Assembly: GCF_030817315.1 (NCBI RefSeq)
Contig: NZ_JAUSZF010000001.1
Coordinates: forward strand, 3,615,001-3,679,000
Length of the DNA stretch: 64,000 nt
Source of the DNA: Sphingomonas faeni
Lineage (GTDB): Bacteria; Pseudomonadota; Alphaproteobacteria; Sphingomonadales; Sphingomonadaceae
Direction: 5' to 3'
The notes beneath the pieces were generated by a model. That model had not been told where the DNA came from. It saw only the letters and a list, made by a program, of their open reading frames with translations, and searched no databases. Made by a program: the position numbers and the translations under genes. The number at the start of each line of letters is the position of its first letter. Position 1 is the first letter of the stretch. Positions 38,701 through 45,886 of this stretch are shown in pieces.

Positions 38701-38829
38701 CGCCATCGCCGGGATCGACCACATCATCGCCAGAACGCTGGTCGCGCAGGCGAGTGTGTTCGACGTGTGGGTCAGTCCTCGAAAGCCAAAAGCACGCGTA
38801 TTGGTCGTCACGGTCAAACATCCCCTCAT
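35752..38829 (-). CDS. TonB-dependent outer-membrane receptor (Xanthomonas/Caulobacter type)
   Basis: About 1025 residues; signal peptide with AMAQ cleavage near residue 45, then a Gln/Ala/Pro/Thr-rich linker to about 105. The presumed TonB box is in DDIIVTGLRGSL. The plug domain follows (VVDVISAEDIGKFPDSNVA, LQRLPGVSIQR, TGITVRGFGGD) and a 22-strand barrel ends in YTAGIRYRF with the terminal Phe. ATG 38829 was chosen; TTG or GTG codons just downstream, after AGGGGA, are realistic alternatives. First gene of the operon that continues through halogenase, acetylesterase, GH3 and GH27. It likely imports xylan-derived oligosaccharides across the outer membrane; no SusD partner is present, as expected for this phylum. 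Confidence 0.93.
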   Translation of the reverse strand: MRGCLTVTTNTRAFGFRGLTHTSNTLACATSVLAMMWSIPAMAQDQGNLQNSTTAQPAAPQPAVPSTANTTTASEAGQPQDLATAPDASQGNTVQGDTPQSDDIIVTGLRGSLQRNLDLKRTSSGVVDVISAEDIGKFPDSNVAAALQRLPGVSIQRSGSRGEPTGITVRGFGGDFNTTLYDGRRISTATGGRQIDFSTVGVDFIGQLSVLKTPDVSLSSSSIGATVDIQFPKPFDHPGFRLAATGSGSIQERAGRIVPTAGLLISDTTDDETFGVLADVIYTRRDTDTNRVYVSGWPGGNFAPCQLTGNAGAGACSPTSDTASAGYANPNNRQNLPGWFPQQYGAEQQRVKDERVDARVAFQYHPTDDLMVTLDNNFSRQEIVQNNYAFGVWFNQGDLRNVTLDGNGTAVDFTQAGTPTDFTSARNTEILQTNQTGLNVKYDATENLTLEADGSYAKSWRNPGNVIGSQNGDIGYGTALGNTLQFTVDGNSSSAFPTISNFGPAGNTAAWADTSLIGTHVAVNQTQRNTDELMQFRGNATWKQDDLTIKAGGQFYQDTFNFRNTSTFTNNFWQAYAGYGAPSAGTSGVAPLPASLYQGSVSLNNFIPGFDGSLPPSVFVFSPIAYQNYLTSLGNPQAQNVPGFNYGNVTGFTGTFDEAVDPGSILRVRERTWSLYFSVNFKTEIGSLPFTFNAGVRNENTNLVSTGQGRLPTSLVTSTADRTLLSIPTYTDVQGVTSNSSYSYLLPSMDAKLELADNLILRFDASRTLTRPSLALLNPVLNVGNGQRIGALSASGGNPNLKPYLADNFDIGAEWYYQRNSYLSVGFFLKNVSNFVVGGVTRQAINGLVDPTTGTLASFAVTQQVNGPDATVRGVELAWQQVFGSSGFGFQANATFVNTNRPYDETNISQTGFAVTGLANSANFVGFYDKGGFQFRTALNWRDKYLLQFGQLQNTGSFGAEPTFVNQSFQIDLTTSYDINKHFSVFGEALNINNNQQSTHGRFDNQLLDVFDYGRRYTAGIRYRF

Positions 38830-38924
38830 GCGCGCCGCGCCGCCCCTTCGATCGAGAGGCGTACACGACAATGTTGCTACGACGTTCGAATCGCGGGCGT
38901 TTCCACACCGGCTCGATCATCTAC

Positions 38925-38977
38925 GGTAGCGCTCACAATAATCATGCCGCCGATCAATGCAAGTATTTGTATGAGTG
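38925..38977. promoter_or_regulatory. Divergent receptor/SapC control region
   Basis: On the minus strand TTGCAT and TATTGT, 16 bases apart, could be the -35 and -10 of the receptor operon. Just downstream lies GGTAGCGCTCAC (38925-38936), which keeps the GGTAGCGCT part of the perfect xylBA operator. The inverted motif AAGTATTTGTATGAGTG (38961-38977) is the third copy of the TACTC-TACAA element. Binding is inferred. Confidence 0.5.
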
Positions 38978-39045
38978 GTCGCGGGCTTTGCAAGCCGTGC
39001 GGCATGTGCGATCTCTCGCTTAGAACACTGCATGGAGGGAGAAAG

Positions 39046-39729
39046 ATGCCGATCTGGGAGACGCTGAGCCACGCACAGCATGCGTCGCTGCGCGTATCCC
39101 GCGCGCATGACGGCGAGCGGCAGTTCGCGCAGATCGTCGCCGATGAATTTCTCCAAGCCGCTCCGTACTATGCGGTTCTTTTTACGAAGCATCCGGAGAC
39201 CGGCGCATTCTATGCGGGCGTCGTCATGGGCCTGGAGCCAGGGCGCAACATGATGGCGGTGAACGGCGCGTTGCCTGATTATCGGCCTGCGGACCTCGAA
39301 CGACAGGGCTTTTACATCGCCGACGGACAATTGGTCGTCGACCGCCAACACGGCGTCTTCGCCGGTCCGGACGGTCAGCTTTTGTTCGACATGAACGGCG
39401 AAGCAGCGCTACCACTCAAGCGCATCCAGCAGGCGCTGCACGTCCTCCAGTCGGGCATCCCGGAAACGGATGCGTTGATCGAGCGCTTCCTGGCGCACCG
39501 CCTGCTCGAGCCGATCGACGTGACGATGAACTTCGACGATGGCGAGCATCTGAGGCTCGAAGGACTCTACACAATCAGCCTGGACACGCTGCACGCGCTG
39601 CCGGATGCCGCAGTGCTCGATCTGTTTCGCACGGGCGATCTGCAACTTGCCTATGCGCAGGCCGGATCGATCCGCCATCTGCGGACGCTGGGGCGCATCC
39701 GCAACAACCGGCTGGCAGACGTGGGCTGA
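39046..39729 (+). CDS. SapC-family protein
   Basis: 227 residues, no signal peptide or membrane segment, so probably cytoplasmic. It matches the SapC family named after an S-layer-associated gene, whose molecular role is not established: N-terminal MPIWETLSHAQHASLRV, FLQAAPYYAVLFTKHPETGAF, and the C-terminal RLEGLYTISLDTLHALPD with HLRTLGRIRNN. The ATG at 39046 follows GGAGGGAGAAAG. Its stop overlaps the cupin start (TGATG), so the two are translated as a pair. It diverges from the TonB receptor. SapC and cupin genes are often found beside this receptor type. Confidence 0.88.
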   Translation: MPIWETLSHAQHASLRVSRAHDGERQFAQIVADEFLQAAPYYAVLFTKHPETGAFYAGVVMGLEPGRNMMAVNGALPDYRPADLERQGFYIADGQLVVDRQHGVFAGPDGQLLFDMNGEAALPLKRIQQALHVLQSGIPETDALIERFLAHRLLEPIDVTMNFDDGEHLRLEGLYTISLDTLHALPDAAVLDLFRTGDLQLAYAQAGSIRHLRTLGRIRNNRLADVG

Positions 39730-40742
39730 TGCTCTACGAACCACCCGCCGACGCGTTGCGCGATCCCGAGACCTTCCGAACTGAGGTCATGACGCGGTGC
39801 GAACCGGCGGTGCTGCGCGGTGCGGCGCGGGATTGGCCTATGTTGTCGGGCGCAAAGACGTCGGATGGAGCACTGGCGGGCGTGGTGGAGCAGCTTCGCC
39901 GCTTCGACATCGGCAAGCTCGCTGAAGTGTTCGTCGGCAAGCCGGAGATTGGCGCGCGGTATAATTACGACGCGTCGCTGGCCGGGTTCAATTTCGATCG
40001 CAGCGCGGTGCCGTTCGGTGAGGCTCTTACGCGGATTCTCGTCAGCGCGACGGATGCCAATCGGACGAGTATGTACATGGGGTCGATGACCGCGGAGACG
40101 TATTTCCCCGGCATCGAAGAGACGACTCGCCTGCCGTTCGTACCACCCACGGTGCGTCCTCGGTTCTGGGTTGGCCACGCGTCGACGGTTGCCTGCCACT
40201 ATGACACGATGGACAATGTTGCGTGCATCGCGGCGGGGCGGCGGCGCTTCACGCTGTTCCCGCCCGATGCGATCCGTGACCTATATGTCGGACCGATCGA
40301 CCACACGCTCGCCGGCCAGCCGATCGGGCTGGCGGTCGGAAGTGACCCGGGCGATCCGCGGTTTCCCCGCTTCGAAAACGCTCGCGACCGTGCGCTCGTG
40401 GTCGAACTGGAACCCGGCGACGCGCTCTACGTGCCGAAACTCTGGTGGCATCAGGTCGAGGCAGTCGGCGACGTCAACGTTCTGGTCAATTTCTGGTGGG
40501 ATGGGTTCAGCGCGGGGCCGGACCAACCCTACACCGCGATGCTGTTGTCGCTGCTGACGATCGCCGAACGCCCGCCGGCCGAGCGCGCGGCGTGGCGGGC
40601 GTGGTTTGATCATTATGTGTTCCGCCCGGACGGCCACCCGCTGGCGTTCCTTCCCCCAGAACGGCACGGCGTGCTTGGTGCGTCGAAGGAAAATTACGGG
40701 CGGATCCGGACGCTGGTGATGCGCTTGCTGCGCGGCGGTTGA
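39729..40742 (+). CDS. Cupin-8/JmjC-like probable Fe(II)/2-oxoglutarate oxygenase
   Basis: 337 residues. The double-stranded beta-helix has the iron triad HxD...H: His157 and Asp159 in ACHYDTMDNV and His241 in KLWWHQVEA, so catalysis is possible. The 2-oxoglutarate Lys/Arg may be in RRRFTLFPP, and the N-terminal EPAVLRGAARDWP is the family start. Relatives hydroxylate proteins or small molecules; the substrate here is unknown. Start ATG 39729 overlaps the SapC stop. It completes the set receptor, halogenase, SapC and cupin. Confidence 0.88.
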   Translation: MLYEPPADALRDPETFRTEVMTRCEPAVLRGAARDWPMLSGAKTSDGALAGVVEQLRRFDIGKLAEVFVGKPEIGARYNYDASLAGFNFDRSAVPFGEALTRILVSATDANRTSMYMGSMTAETYFPGIEETTRLPFVPPTVRPRFWVGHASTVACHYDTMDNVACIAAGRRRFTLFPPDAIRDLYVGPIDHTLAGQPIGLAVGSDPGDPRFPRFENARDRALVVELEPGDALYVPKLWWHQVEAVGDVNVLVNFWWDGFSAGPDQPYTAMLLSLLTIAERPPAERAAWRAWFDHYVFRPDGHPLAFLPPERHGVLGASKENYGRIRTLVMRLLRGG

Positions 40743-41494
40743 TTTGCCGAGCGGGAGTGATCGGCATACTTCGCGCGGCCGTTTAGTCGAAACGTTCGCG
40801 CTCGATCGTGAGCCGTCAGTAGCGCCTTGTCGCACATTGCGCCGCCGGTTGGATTGGCGCCTTCGGGAAAGAAGCTATTGGTCATGATGATCGCGGTCGT
40901 CACGCGCGGGTCTTGCGCGGCGAGGATGTGGTCGCGGCGTCGGGCTTGAGGTTTGGAATCGTGCCCGAGGCGATTGCGAGATAGTCGTGCGACGCGATCT
41001 CCAGCAGATGGTTGCGCGAACTTATGTCGTCCGCGCTGCAACGCCATTGCCGAAGGCGCAGATCCCAAGCTTGCCTCGAGCTGAGCGCACGAATATCGGC
41101 CGGGTAGTCTGGTCGTTCCTCGAAGGTCGCGGAGTAGATGTCCGACCCTCGGTCCTCTGGCTCCCGTCGGGTCGCCGTACCGGCATCGGTCTGCGCGACC
41201 GCCGGCGAACCCAGTATCATGCGGGCAATCGGACTGGGAACCGTAGCAACCGATCGCACAGCCGAAGCTGCACGTGATATCTGTTCCCTTGAAACGGAAG
41301 CGCTGGGGTGACCCGACACGATCGTAGCTGTGGAACCATTGCATCCTGTCCCCGCAATGAAATTCTGCAGGTCAATCCCAAGTTTGATAGCGTTATCAGG
41401 CAACACGGCCTCGGGATCGCGAAGCAGTCAAATACTCATACTATCAGCGAAGTTGAATAGACGCTGCCCTCATCCGAAGAACGGAAGACCGGTG
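40743..41494. other. 750-base region with no supported gene
   Basis: Lies between the cupin gene and the end of the LacI gene. Several overlapping open frames exist on the minus strand (for example 40900-41406), but none has a ribosome site, a signal or a recognisable motif. The base composition is less GC-rich than the genes around it. It may be the remains of a gene. The only marked element is AATACTCATAC at 41431-41441, shared with the promoter region at 14099. Confidence 0.5.
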
Positions 41495-42541
41495 CTAAAG
41501 CTTGCCGTCGTCCTGCGGCGACGACGTGGACTGCCGCTTGACGATTTCGTGGTCCAGCACACGGTCGGCACGCTTGGCGGGAGTTCTTGGCGGCGCGGCG
41601 ATCTCTGCGACCAGAAGACCAAGCGCTTCGGCGGCGAGTCGGCGGACCGGTTGGTGCACCGTCGTCAGCGGCGGCCACAGCATCACCGCCGCAGTGGTGT
41701 CGTCGAACCCGACGACCGTCAGTTCGCGCGGTACGTCGAGCTGTCGCCGATGCGCGACCGACACGACGGCAGCCGCCATGTCGTCGTTGCTCGCGAAGAT
41801 GGCGGTGGGGGGCGAATCGGTCTGGAGCAATTGGTCCCCGGCGGCGAGCCCGGAAGCGAAGCTGAAATCGCCCTGCGCGATCGTCGCGCAAATGCCTGGA
41901 TGTTCGCGAACCGCGGCGTAGAAGCCGTCGAGCCGCTTGAGGCTGGCGACCTGATCGGGGTTGCCGACGACGAACCCGAGCCGGCGGTGACCCATGGCGA
42001 TCAGCTCGCGTGTCATCTCGTACGCCGCGAGACGATCGTCGATACGGACGCAGATCACGTCGTCGACATCATGCGCGCCGACCGCCGCCACGGGCACGCG
42101 CGCCTTGCGCAGTACGTCGAGGACCGCCGCGGACTCGCTCAACGGTGGTGCGCAGATCATGCCCGAGATGCCTGTTGCGACCAGAGTCTCCAGCGCGGCG
42201 GGGCTCGGCGGACGACCATCCTCGCCTTTCAGCAGAATCAGACGCGCGCCCCGAATCGAAGCCTCCTCGAAAACGCCGGTAAGGAAATCGCTCATGAATG
42301 CTGCGCTGGGGTTGGCGTAGATCACGCCGATCTTCAGTTCGGTCGACGTAACCAGGCTGCGCGCGGCGAGGTTCGGCGTATAGCCTAGCGCCTTGATCGC
42401 CTCCTGAACGCTGGCGCGCGTCGTCGGGTCGACGCTGGCACGGCCGTTGATGACGCGCGACACCGTCATCGGCGATACGCCGGCCTGTGCGGCGACATCG
42501 ATGATCGTCGGGCTGCGCGAGCGCCGAGCGCGTTCCTTCAC
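41495..42541 (-). CDS. LacI-family transcriptional regulator
   Basis: 348 residues: HTH at about 12-31 (IIDVAAQAGVSPMTVSRVIN), hinge helix with NLAARSL at about 57-63, and a periplasmic-binding-protein-like sugar domain (ELKIGVIYANP, FASNDDMAAA, VVGFDDTTAA). The GTG start at 42541 follows AAGGGA. It diverges from the MFS-GH43 pair. Two LacI-type palindromes lie in the gap, and AGCGCT-centred ones precede the xylBA, GH9/esterase and receptor genes. It is the only LacI-type regulator in the window and is the best candidate to sense xylose or a xylo-oligosaccharide, but the ligand is inferred. Confidence 0.92.
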   Translation of the reverse strand: MKERARRSRSPTIIDVAAQAGVSPMTVSRVINGRASVDPTTRASVQEAIKALGYTPNLAARSLVTSTELKIGVIYANPSAAFMSDFLTGVFEEASIRGARLILLKGEDGRPPSPAALETLVATGISGMICAPPLSESAAVLDVLRKARVPVAAVGAHDVDDVICVRIDDRLAAYEMTRELIAMGHRRLGFVVGNPDQVASLKRLDGFYAAVREHPGICATIAQGDFSFASGLAAGDQLLQTDSPPTAIFASNDDMAAAVVSVAHRRQLDVPRELTVVGFDDTTAAVMLWPPLTTVHQPVRRLAAEALGLLVAEIAAPPRTPAKRADRVLDHEIVKRQSTSSPQDDGKL

Positions 42542-42885
42542 ACCGTTCCCTTCAACCCTGCCCGAAGACTGTCACGTCGAGCCTCATAGTCCGAATTATA
42601 CACGTCGAAGCGACCTAGACCTTTGGCCCTGCGATGCAAGTTGGCTAGATGTCGGTCAGCGTGTTCGACGGCCCTGAATATCGATTGAGAACTGAGTATT
42701 AGTCCGTGTGTATCCTGACGTCCGCACCAAGATTATCGTTCGAGCCCCTCACACCGACCGCCTACCGATGTCGGCGTTCATGACGGGCGCATCGACGATG
42801 GATTGAGGCGGTGCGCTGGGTCCGAGGGCTACGGCGCAACATGACATCGTCTACCGTCTCGCCGAATACACTTCGCCGAGCGTCC

Positions 42886-42960
42886 GAAACGTTTCTTTTT
42901 GCAGCAGCAGTGCTTGCCTAAAGCGATCGTCGGCGGCTACCACGTGATGATAACGTTACC
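42886..42960. promoter_or_regulatory. Two LacI-type palindromes between lacI-type gene and MFS gene
   Basis: The 431-base gap 42542-42972 has no gene. GAAACGTTTC (42886-42895) is a perfect palindrome, and GATAACGTTACC (42949-42960) matches its own inverse at 10 of 12 bases. Their centres are 64 bases apart, about six helical turns, so one repressor tetramer could bridge them. The second site ends 12 bases before the transporter start. The centre is AACGTT, not AGCGCT as in the xylBA site. Confidence 0.55.
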
Positions 42961-42972
42961 GAGGGAGTGAGG

Positions 42973-44214
42973 GTGCGGCGCTTTACGAATATCCGCTGGA
43001 CCATCATTGGCCTGTTCGTGGTGGCGATGGTCATCAACTATCTAGCGCGCAGCGTGCTCGGAGTCGCGGCACCCGCGATTATGGCCGAACAGCATATCAG
43101 CGCCGCGGAATATTCCTGGATCACCGGCGCGTTCCAGATCGGCATCATGTTCCAGCCGCTCGCCGGCTATGTGCTCGACGTGGTCGGGCTGAAGATCGGC
43201 TTCACGGTGTTCGTCGCGCTGTGGTCGCTGATCACGATGGCGCATGGGCTGGCGACCGGTTGGATGGGATTTGCCAGTCTGCGCGGTGCGTTAGGGCTGG
43301 TCGAGGGATCGGCGCAACCGGCGGGCATGAAGCTGGTGGCCGAATGGTTTCCGGCGCGCGAACGCGGCGTCGCGGGCGGCATCTATCAGATCGGCGCGTC
43401 GTTCGGAGCGGTGTTCGCGCCCCCGCTGGTCGCCTGGGCGGTGCTCAACCATAGCTGGCGTGCGGCGTTCTTCATTGCGGGTGCGCTCGGGCTCGTGTGG
43501 GTCATCGGCTGGCTGTTCTGGTATGCGTCGCCCGCAAAGCACCGCCGTCTGTCGCCGGCCGAATACACGCTGATCGTCGAAGGGCAGGAGGCATCGCTCG
43601 CCACGCGCCGCAAGCGTCCGCCGCTCGGCGATCTGCTGCGGCGGCGTAACCTGTGGGCGATCGCGGCGGCGCGGTTCCTTGCCGATCCGGTGTGGGGCAT
43701 GCTGTCGTTCTGGATGCCGCTGTACCTGGTGCAGGTACGCCATTTCGATCTCGGCCAGATCGCGATGTTCGCGTGGCTGCCGTTCCTGGCGGCGGACCTG
43801 GGATGCCTGTTCGGGCCGATCGTGGTCGCGTGGCTGCAACGGCGCGGGGTCGACCTGATCGATGCACGGCGCGGTGCGTTCACGGTCGGCGCGGTGCTGA
43901 TGACGGGCATGATGTTCGTCGGCACCGTGACCAGCCCGATCGCCGCGATCGCGCTGCTATGCCTAGGCGGCTTCGCGCACCAGACGCTGTCGGTGACCGT
44001 CATCACGCTGTCGTCGGACCTGTTCCCGCAGGACCAGGTCGCGACCGCGACGGGGATGTCGGGCACCGCCGCCAATCTCGGCGTCCTGATCTTTACGCTG
44101 GCGCTCGGATCGATGGTCGCGGAGGTTGGCTACCAGCCGTTCTTCATCCTGCTCGGACTGCTCGACCTGGTCGGCGCCGCACTCCTCTGGATCCTGATAC
44201 GAAAGCCTGCATGA
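42973..44214 (+). CDS. MFS transporter of the anion:cation symporter (ExuT-like) family
   Basis: 413 residues, about 12 membrane segments, starting NIRWTIIGLFVVAMVINYLAR, with the family block GASFGAVFAPPLVAW and the loop LVAEWFPARERGVAGGIYQIG. Relatives carry hexuronates or related sugar acids by proton symport. The start GTG 42973 has GAGGGA six bases upstream; GTG 42967 is possible. Its stop overlaps the following GH43 start (ATGA), which suggests that the cargo is the substrate of that cytoplasmic enzyme, so xylo-oligosaccharides or aldouronates are plausible. Located under LacI-type palindromes. Confidence 0.88.
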   Translation: MRRFTNIRWTIIGLFVVAMVINYLARSVLGVAAPAIMAEQHISAAEYSWITGAFQIGIMFQPLAGYVLDVVGLKIGFTVFVALWSLITMAHGLATGWMGFASLRGALGLVEGSAQPAGMKLVAEWFPARERGVAGGIYQIGASFGAVFAPPLVAWAVLNHSWRAAFFIAGALGLVWVIGWLFWYASPAKHRRLSPAEYTLIVEGQEASLATRRKRPPLGDLLRRRNLWAIAAARFLADPVWGMLSFWMPLYLVQVRHFDLGQIAMFAWLPFLAADLGCLFGPIVVAWLQRRGVDLIDARRGAFTVGAVLMTGMMFVGTVTSPIAAIALLCLGGFAHQTLSVTVITLSSDLFPQDQVATATGMSGTAANLGVLIFTLALGSMVAEVGYQPFFILLGLLDLVGAALLWILIRKPA

Positions 44215-45827
44215 CTATTCGAAACCCGATCCTTCCCGGCTTCAATCCGGACCCGTCGATCGTATGCGTCGGCGACGATTACTACGTCGCGACCTCCACC
44301 TTCGAATGGTATCCCGGCGTCCAGATTCACCATTCGCGCGACCTGGCGAACTGGCGGCTGGTGACGCGGCCACTCAACCGCGCGAGCCAACTGGACATGC
44401 GTGGGAACCCGGACTCTTGCGGAGTATGGGCGCCGGACCTGAGTCATGCGAACGGTCGGTTCCACCTGATCTACAGCGACGTGAAGCGCTACGGCCAGAC
44501 CACAATCGATGGCGCGCGGGGGGCGTCGCTGCGCGATTTCCACAATTACTGGGTCACGTCGGAGCATATCGATGGGCCATGGTCCGATCCCGTCCACCTC
44601 AACAGCAGCGGCTTCGACCCTGCGCTGTTCCACGACGATGACGGGCGGAGCTGGCTGCTCAACATGCTGTGGGACCATCGACCAGGTGGGCGCCGTTTCG
44701 CCGGGATCGTCGCGCAGGAAATGGATCTCGCCAATGGCGGCCTGCTTGGTGAACGACGGTTGATCTTCGAGGGTACGTCGCTCGGCTTCACCGAGGGGCC
44801 GCACCTCTACAAGCGTGACGGCTGGTATCACCTGTTGGTCGCTGAAGGCGGCACCGAGCGCAACCATGCCGTCGTCATGGCGCGGGCAAGGTCGCTGTTC
44901 GGCCCGTACGAGGTGCATCCCGATGGCCCGGTACTGACCGCGGCGGGCAAGCAGGGCGCGGCATTGCAACGGACCGGGCACGGCGATCTGGTCGAAACGC
45001 CGACGGGCGAAACCTGGATGGTGTATCTGTGCGGGCGACCCCTGCCCGTCAGCGACCGGTGCGTGCTGGGCCGTGAGACCGCGATCCAGCCGATGCGCTG
45101 GGGCGAGGACGGCTGGCTGCGGACGCTGGACGGCGACGCGAGTCCCGAGCTGGTCGTGGAGGATGCCACGCCGTCGGTCGCTTCCGAGCCGCAACGCGAA
45201 CGAAGCGCATTCGATACCGCGACGTTGCCCGAGGCATTCCAGTGGCTTCGTACCCCGGAGGCCGACCGGTTGTTCAGCCTGACCGCGCGGCCTGGTTATC
45301 TGCGCCTCTACGGTCGCGAGACGATCGGCAGCCATTTCACCCAGTCGCTGGTCGCGCGCCGGCAGCAGGCGTTTGCCTATGCCGCCGAGACGCAGGTGAC
45401 ATTCGCGCCACGCCATTTCCAGCAGGCGGCGGGGCTGGTCTGCTATTATAATTCGACCAAGTTCCATTATCTGCACGTCACCGCTGACGACGATGGCCAG
45501 CGTGTGCTTCAGGTGCTGTCGGCGATCCCAACCCCGCTCGGCAGCAGCGTGATGACGCAGCCGATCGCGATCGACGCGGGACCGATCGGACTGCGCGTCG
45601 AGGTGGATCATGAAAACCTCCGCTTTGGATACCGGGGTGCGGCTTCGACCGAGTGGAACTGGCTACCCGAACGGTTCGACGCGAGCATCCTGTCCGATGA
45701 GGCGACTCTGCCGGGGCTGCCGAACTTCACCGGCGCCTTTGTCGGGATGGCGTGCCAGGATTTGTCTGGAGCAGGCGAACCGGCAGATTTCAGCTATTTC
45801 GAGTATGTCGACGGCGGCAATGACTGA
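44211..45827 (+). CDS. Cytoplasmic GH43 beta-xylosidase
   Basis: 538 residues with no signal peptide, so cytoplasmic. Two-domain GH43 of the XynB type: base Asp14 in FNPDPSIVCV, pKa Asp136 in SSGFDPALFHDD, acid Glu195 in FTEGPHLYK, and a C-terminal beta-sandwich from about 330 (FSLTARPGYLRLYG, GLVCYYNSTKFHYLHV). It is translationally coupled to the MFS transporter. It likely cleaves imported xylo-oligosaccharides to xylose for XylA and XylB. The start at ATG 44211 is supported by the RNPILPGFNPDPS motif starting at residue 4, as in intracellular relatives. Confidence 0.95.
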   Translation: MTIRNPILPGFNPDPSIVCVGDDYYVATSTFEWYPGVQIHHSRDLANWRLVTRPLNRASQLDMRGNPDSCGVWAPDLSHANGRFHLIYSDVKRYGQTTIDGARGASLRDFHNYWVTSEHIDGPWSDPVHLNSSGFDPALFHDDDGRSWLLNMLWDHRPGGRRFAGIVAQEMDLANGGLLGERRLIFEGTSLGFTEGPHLYKRDGWYHLLVAEGGTERNHAVVMARARSLFGPYEVHPDGPVLTAAGKQGAALQRTGHGDLVETPTGETWMVYLCGRPLPVSDRCVLGRETAIQPMRWGEDGWLRTLDGDASPELVVEDATPSVASEPQRERSAFDTATLPEAFQWLRTPEADRLFSLTARPGYLRLYGRETIGSHFTQSLVARRQQAFAYAAETQVTFAPRHFQQAAGLVCYYNSTKFHYLHVTADDDGQRVLQVLSAIPTPLGSSVMTQPIAIDAGPIGLRVEVDHENLRFGYRGAASTEWNWLPERFDASILSDEATLPGLPNFTGAFVGMACQDLSGAGEPADFSYFEYVDGGND

Positions 45828-45833
45828 ACGGAT

Positions 45834-45866
45834 GGGCGGAACGTGGCGTAAACGCGCGTTCCGCCC
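45834..45866. terminator. Hairpin between converging genes
   Basis: GGGCGGAACG and CGTTCCGCCC form a perfect 10-bp stem with a 13-base loop, 6 bases after the GH43 stop and 20 before the end of the opposing gene. Neither side has a long T-run, so it may work on both strands with help of Rho. Confidence 0.6.
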
Positions 45867-45886
45867 TCCGAGAGATTGTCGCAGCC

